Origin: Bacteroides sp.
GTDB lineage: Bacteria > Bacteroidota > Bacteroidia > Bacteroidales > Bacteroidaceae
DNA length: 64,000 nucleotides
Assembly: GCA_019414665.1 (NCBI GenBank)
Contig: DXLO01000004.1
Location: 1 to 64,000, forward strand
Direction of reading: 5' to 3'
Below, piece by piece: positions 61,002 to 64,000 of this stretch. The stretch's first letter is position 1. Each line of letters begins with the position of its first letter. A model generated the notes under the pieces. The model was not told where the DNA came from. It saw only the letters and a program-made list of their open reading frames with translations, and did not search any database. The position numbers and the translations under genes are program-made.

Positions 61002-63989
61002 ATGCAAAACAAAGGATTTGTAAAGGTTTTTGCGGTATTACTCACCCTTGTATGTGTGTTTTATCTTTCTTTCTCTTTTGTGACCCGCTATCACATGGAC
61101 AAAGCGGCACAAGACCCGAAAGGTGAAGCACATTACCTTGATTCTATGCAGAATGAAAAAGTTTATTTGGGTAGTTATACGCTGAAACAGTGTCGCGAGA
61201 TGGAGATTGGTCTGGGTCTGGACCTGAAAGGTGGTATGAACGTTATCCTTGAAGTTTCTGTACCGGATGTAGTGAAGGCTTTGGCTGACAACAAGACTGA
61301 TGAAGCTTTTAACAAAGCGGTTGCAGAAGCATCAAAACAATCTATCACTAGTCAGGATGACTTTATCACTCTTTTTGTAAAAGAGTATAAGAAACAAGCT
61401 CCCAATGGCAAATTGGCTGAATTATTTGCTACTCAGCAGTTGAAAGACAAAGTAACCACCCGCAGTTCCGACAGTGAAGTTGAAAAAGTATTGCGCGAAG
61501 AGGTAAAGGCTGCTATCGACAACTCTTATAATGTATTACGTACACGTATTGACCGCTTTGGTGTGGCACAGCCTAACATTCAGGCGTTGGAAGGAAAGAT
61601 GGGCCGTATCATGGTGGAACTGCCGGGTATCAAAGAACCGGAACGTGTCAGAAAACTGTTGCAGGGATCTGCTAACTTGGAATTCTGGGAAACTTTCGAC
61701 GCAAAAGAAATAGTTCCTTATCTTTCTTCTGTAGATAACAGACTGCGTGATATTCTTGCCGTTGAAAGTGGTGCTGCTTCTGCTGATTCTGTAGCTACTG
61801 ATACTGTTGCTGTTGCACAGGCTTCTGCAATTTCTGCTGCCGACAGTCTTGCAGCCGCATTGAAAGGCGAAACGGCAAGTAACTCTGCCGCAATGGAGCA
61901 GATGAAGAAAGAACATCCGTTGGCTTCTGTTCTTCAATTAAATCCGAATGGTTACGGGTCGGTGGTAGGTTATGCCGATTATAAAGATACTGCTCAGGTA
62001 AACCAGTACCTTGCTATGAAAGAAGTGAAAGAAATGTTGCCGAAAGATCTTCGTTTGAAATGGGGTGTAAAGGCTGCTGACTTTGACAAGCAGGGACGTA
62101 TCTTTGAATTGTATGCTATCAAGTCTACTGAACGTAACGGACGTGCTCCGTTGGAAGGTGATGTGATCACTGATGCTAAAGATGAATATGACCAGTTCAA
62201 CAAGCCTTGTGTCAGTATGTCTATGAACACTGACGGCGCACGCCGCTGGGCTGTTCTGACAAAGAACAATGTAGGCAAGGCTATCGCTATCGTACTGGAT
62301 GGTTACGTATACAGCGCTCCGAATGTAAACGGTGAAATTACGGGGGGACACTCTCAGATTACCGGTAACTTTACTCCGGAGGTGACAAAAGACTTGGCTA
62401 ACGTATTGAAGTCTGGTAAGATGCCTGCTCCTGCACGTATCGTTCAGGAGGATATTGTTGGTCCGTCATTGGGTCAGGAATCTATCAATCAAGGTATTAT
62501 TTCATTTGTTGTTGCGTTGATTCTGTTGATGATCTATATGTGCGCTATGTACGGATTGATTCCGGGTATGGTTGCCAACTGCGCATTGGTTGTTAACTTC
62601 TTCTTCACATTAGGAATCCTTACCTCGTTCCAAGCTGCACTGACCATGTCTGGTATTGCCGGTATGGTGTTGTCATTGGGTATGGCTGTAGATGCTAACG
62701 TGTTGATTTATGAACGTACAAAAGAAGAATTGAGAGCCGGTAAAACTGTTAAGGCTGCTTTAGCAGACGGTTATTCTAACGCATTCTCTGCTATTTTTGA
62801 CTCAAACTTGACATCAATTATCACTGGTATCATTCTGTTCTATTTCGGTACGGGTCCGATTCGTGGTTTTGCCACTACGTTGATTATCGGTATCCTCTGC
62901 TCATTCTTTACAGCAGTATTCTTGACCCGTATTGTTTATGAGCACTTCATGAATAAAGACAAGTGGCTGAACTTGACATTCACTACAGGGATCTCCAAGA
63001 ATCTGATGCAGAACGTGAATTACAACTTTATGGGAATGATGAAACGTTCATTCACGGTATTCGGAGCGATTATCGTTATCTGTATCATTTCATTCTTTAT
63101 CCGTGGTTTGGCGCAGAGTATTGACTTTACCGGTGGACGTAACTTCGTAGTTCAGTTTGAACAGCAGGTTGAACCTGAAACAGTGCGTGACCTGTTGAAG
63201 AAGAAAATCACAGAAGATAATGTACAGGCTATTGCTTTGGGTACAGACAAGAAGACAATCCGTATTACAACCAATTACCGTATTAATGAAGATTCTCCTA
63301 CTATCGACTCTGAAATTGAAGAGTTCTTGTATCAGTCTTTGAAAGATGGTAACTTGCTGGGCGAAGGCACTACATTGGAAATCTTTATTGACCGTGATAA
63401 TCGTGTCGGTGGTTCTATCATCAGTTCTCAGAAAGTAGGTCCTAGTATCGCTGATGATATCAAGACTTCGGCTGTCTGGTCTGTATTGTTTGCATTGGTG
63501 GCTATCGGTTTGTATATCTTGCTGCGTTTCCGCAATGTAGCTTATAGTGTGGGTGCGACTGTTGCATTGGCTGTCGATACTATTTTGATCATCGGTGCAT
63601 ACTCGTTATGTTATGGATGGGTTCCGTTCTCATTGGAAATTGACCAGACTTTTATTGGCGCTATTTTGACCGCTATCGGTTATTCTATCAATGACAAGGT
63701 GGTTATCTTTGACCGTATCCGTGAGTTCTTCGGTCTGTATCCGAAACGTAACCGTATGCAGTTGTTTAATGATTCATTGAATACTACTTTGGCTCGTACC
63801 ATCAATACTTCATTAAGTACATTGATCGTATTGTTGTGTATCTTCGTGCTGGGTGGTGACAGTATCCGCAGCTTCGCCTTTGCAATGATTTTGGGCGTTG
63901 TGATCGGTACATTGTCTTCTATCTTCATTGCTGCTCCTATCGCTTACCTGACTATGGGTAACAAGATGCCGGAAGAAACAAAGGCATAA
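61002..63989 (+). CDS. secDF: Protein translocase SecDF fusion
   Basis: The 995-aa protein joins SecD and SecF, as usual in Bacteroidetes. The SecD half has GLGLDLKGGMNVILEV, a long periplasmic P1 region and helices with GMAVDANVLIYERTKEELR. The SecF half begins near residue 680 with DFTGGRNFVVQFE and has a helix set with AIGYSINDKVVIFDRIRE. It helps Sec-dependent export using the ion gradient. A Ser/Ala-rich insert (about 250-310) lies in the periplasmic part. The window ends 11 bp after the stop. Confidence 0.97.
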   Translation: MQNKGFVKVFAVLLTLVCVFYLSFSFVTRYHMDKAAQDPKGEAHYLDSMQNEKVYLGSYTLKQCREMEIGLGLDLKGGMNVILEVSVPDVVKALADNKTDEAFNKAVAEASKQSITSQDDFITLFVKEYKKQAPNGKLAELFATQQLKDKVTTRSSDSEVEKVLREEVKAAIDNSYNVLRTRIDRFGVAQPNIQALEGKMGRIMVELPGIKEPERVRKLLQGSANLEFWETFDAKEIVPYLSSVDNRLRDILAVESGAASADSVATDTVAVAQASAISAADSLAAALKGETASNSAAMEQMKKEHPLASVLQLNPNGYGSVVGYADYKDTAQVNQYLAMKEVKEMLPKDLRLKWGVKAADFDKQGRIFELYAIKSTERNGRAPLEGDVITDAKDEYDQFNKPCVSMSMNTDGARRWAVLTKNNVGKAIAIVLDGYVYSAPNVNGEITGGHSQITGNFTPEVTKDLANVLKSGKMPAPARIVQEDIVGPSLGQESINQGIISFVVALILLMIYMCAMYGLIPGMVANCALVVNFFFTLGILTSFQAALTMSGIAGMVLSLGMAVDANVLIYERTKEELRAGKTVKAALADGYSNAFSAIFDSNLTSIITGIILFYFGTGPIRGFATTLIIGILCSFFTAVFLTRIVYEHFMNKDKWLNLTFTTGISKNLMQNVNYNFMGMMKRSFTVFGAIIVICIISFFIRGLAQSIDFTGGRNFVVQFEQQVEPETVRDLLKKKITEDNVQAIALGTDKKTIRITTNYRINEDSPTIDSEIEEFLYQSLKDGNLLGEGTTLEIFIDRDNRVGGSIISSQKVGPSIADDIKTSAVWSVLFALVAIGLYILLRFRNVAYSVGATVALAVDTILIIGAYSLCYGWVPFSLEIDQTFIGAILTAIGYSINDKVVIFDRIREFFGLYPKRNRMQLFNDSLNTTLARTINTSLSTLIVLLCIFVLGGDSIRSFAFAMILGVVIGTLSSIFIAAPIAYLTMGNKMPEETKA

Positions 63990-64000
63990 GAAGGTTTCTT

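Overview
The window reads as chromosome from a gut Bacteroidales, most likely Bacteroides or Phocaeicola. The evidence is SusC/SusD pairs, a hybrid two-component sensor with an AraC output, GH97, GH43 and GH51 enzymes, a serine-type sulfatase, a fused SecDF, and many promoters with the Bacteroidetes -7 box TAnnTTTG. The species call is inference. I found no rRNA, tRNA or CRISPR array.

Region 1 (1-14151, + strand) is a peptide-secretion locus and the most unusual part of the window. It holds a membrane TPR regulator and three small double-glycine-leader precursors at 2738, 5752 and 10359. The one at 5752 is only 56 codons and easily missed. The secretion genes are a C39-peptidase ABC exporter and an HlyD-type adaptor. 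A fusion of a Cys-less C39-like domain, a VKOR membrane domain and a thioredoxin domain suits disulfide formation, and every mature peptide has an even number of cysteines. Also present are a possible NlpC/P60-like secreted protein, a beta-propeller lipoprotein, a DUF3244-like protein and a GLPGLI / TonB-receptor-like pair. Two promoters carry a nearly identical tandem operator, and two precursors share a 5' leader hairpin and are followed by strong hairpins. I see no radical SAM enzyme, so oxidised, otherwise unmodified peptides are the simplest reading. Whether they are antibacterial or signals is unknown.

Region 2 (14182-26665, - strand) is an aryl polyene / flexirubin-type operon. It runs from a tyrosine ammonia-lyase-like enzyme through ketoreductase, ketosynthases, two acyl carrier proteins, acyltransferase, methyltransferase, dehydratase, thioesterase and a chain-length-factor-like protein to a polysaccharide deacetylase. 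Most genes overlap or nearly touch. Between the last two genes sits an AT-rich KilA-N gene flanked by a 74-bp direct repeat, which copied the overlapping gene ends so that both neighbours stayed intact.

Region 3 (26848-28329) is cysS. Region 4 (28704-47979) is an arabinan utilisation locus. On the - strand are the sensor-regulator, GH97, then SusC, SusD, a surface glycan-binding lipoprotein and a GH43. On the + strand are a GH43 and a GH51. The susC promoter and the divergent GH43-GH51 promoter carry the same tandem TGTCCACC site with a 21-bp period, a good candidate operator for the sensor-regulator.

Region 5 (47980-64000) has a double terminator, a repeat-rich decayed stretch, a sulfatase, mnmA with a RhuM-like mini-gene just upstream, a GH2 beta-galactosidase, HU, a + strand cluster of two overlapping rhomboid proteases, an endonuclease/exonuclease/phosphatase protein and an M3 peptidase, and finally secDF.
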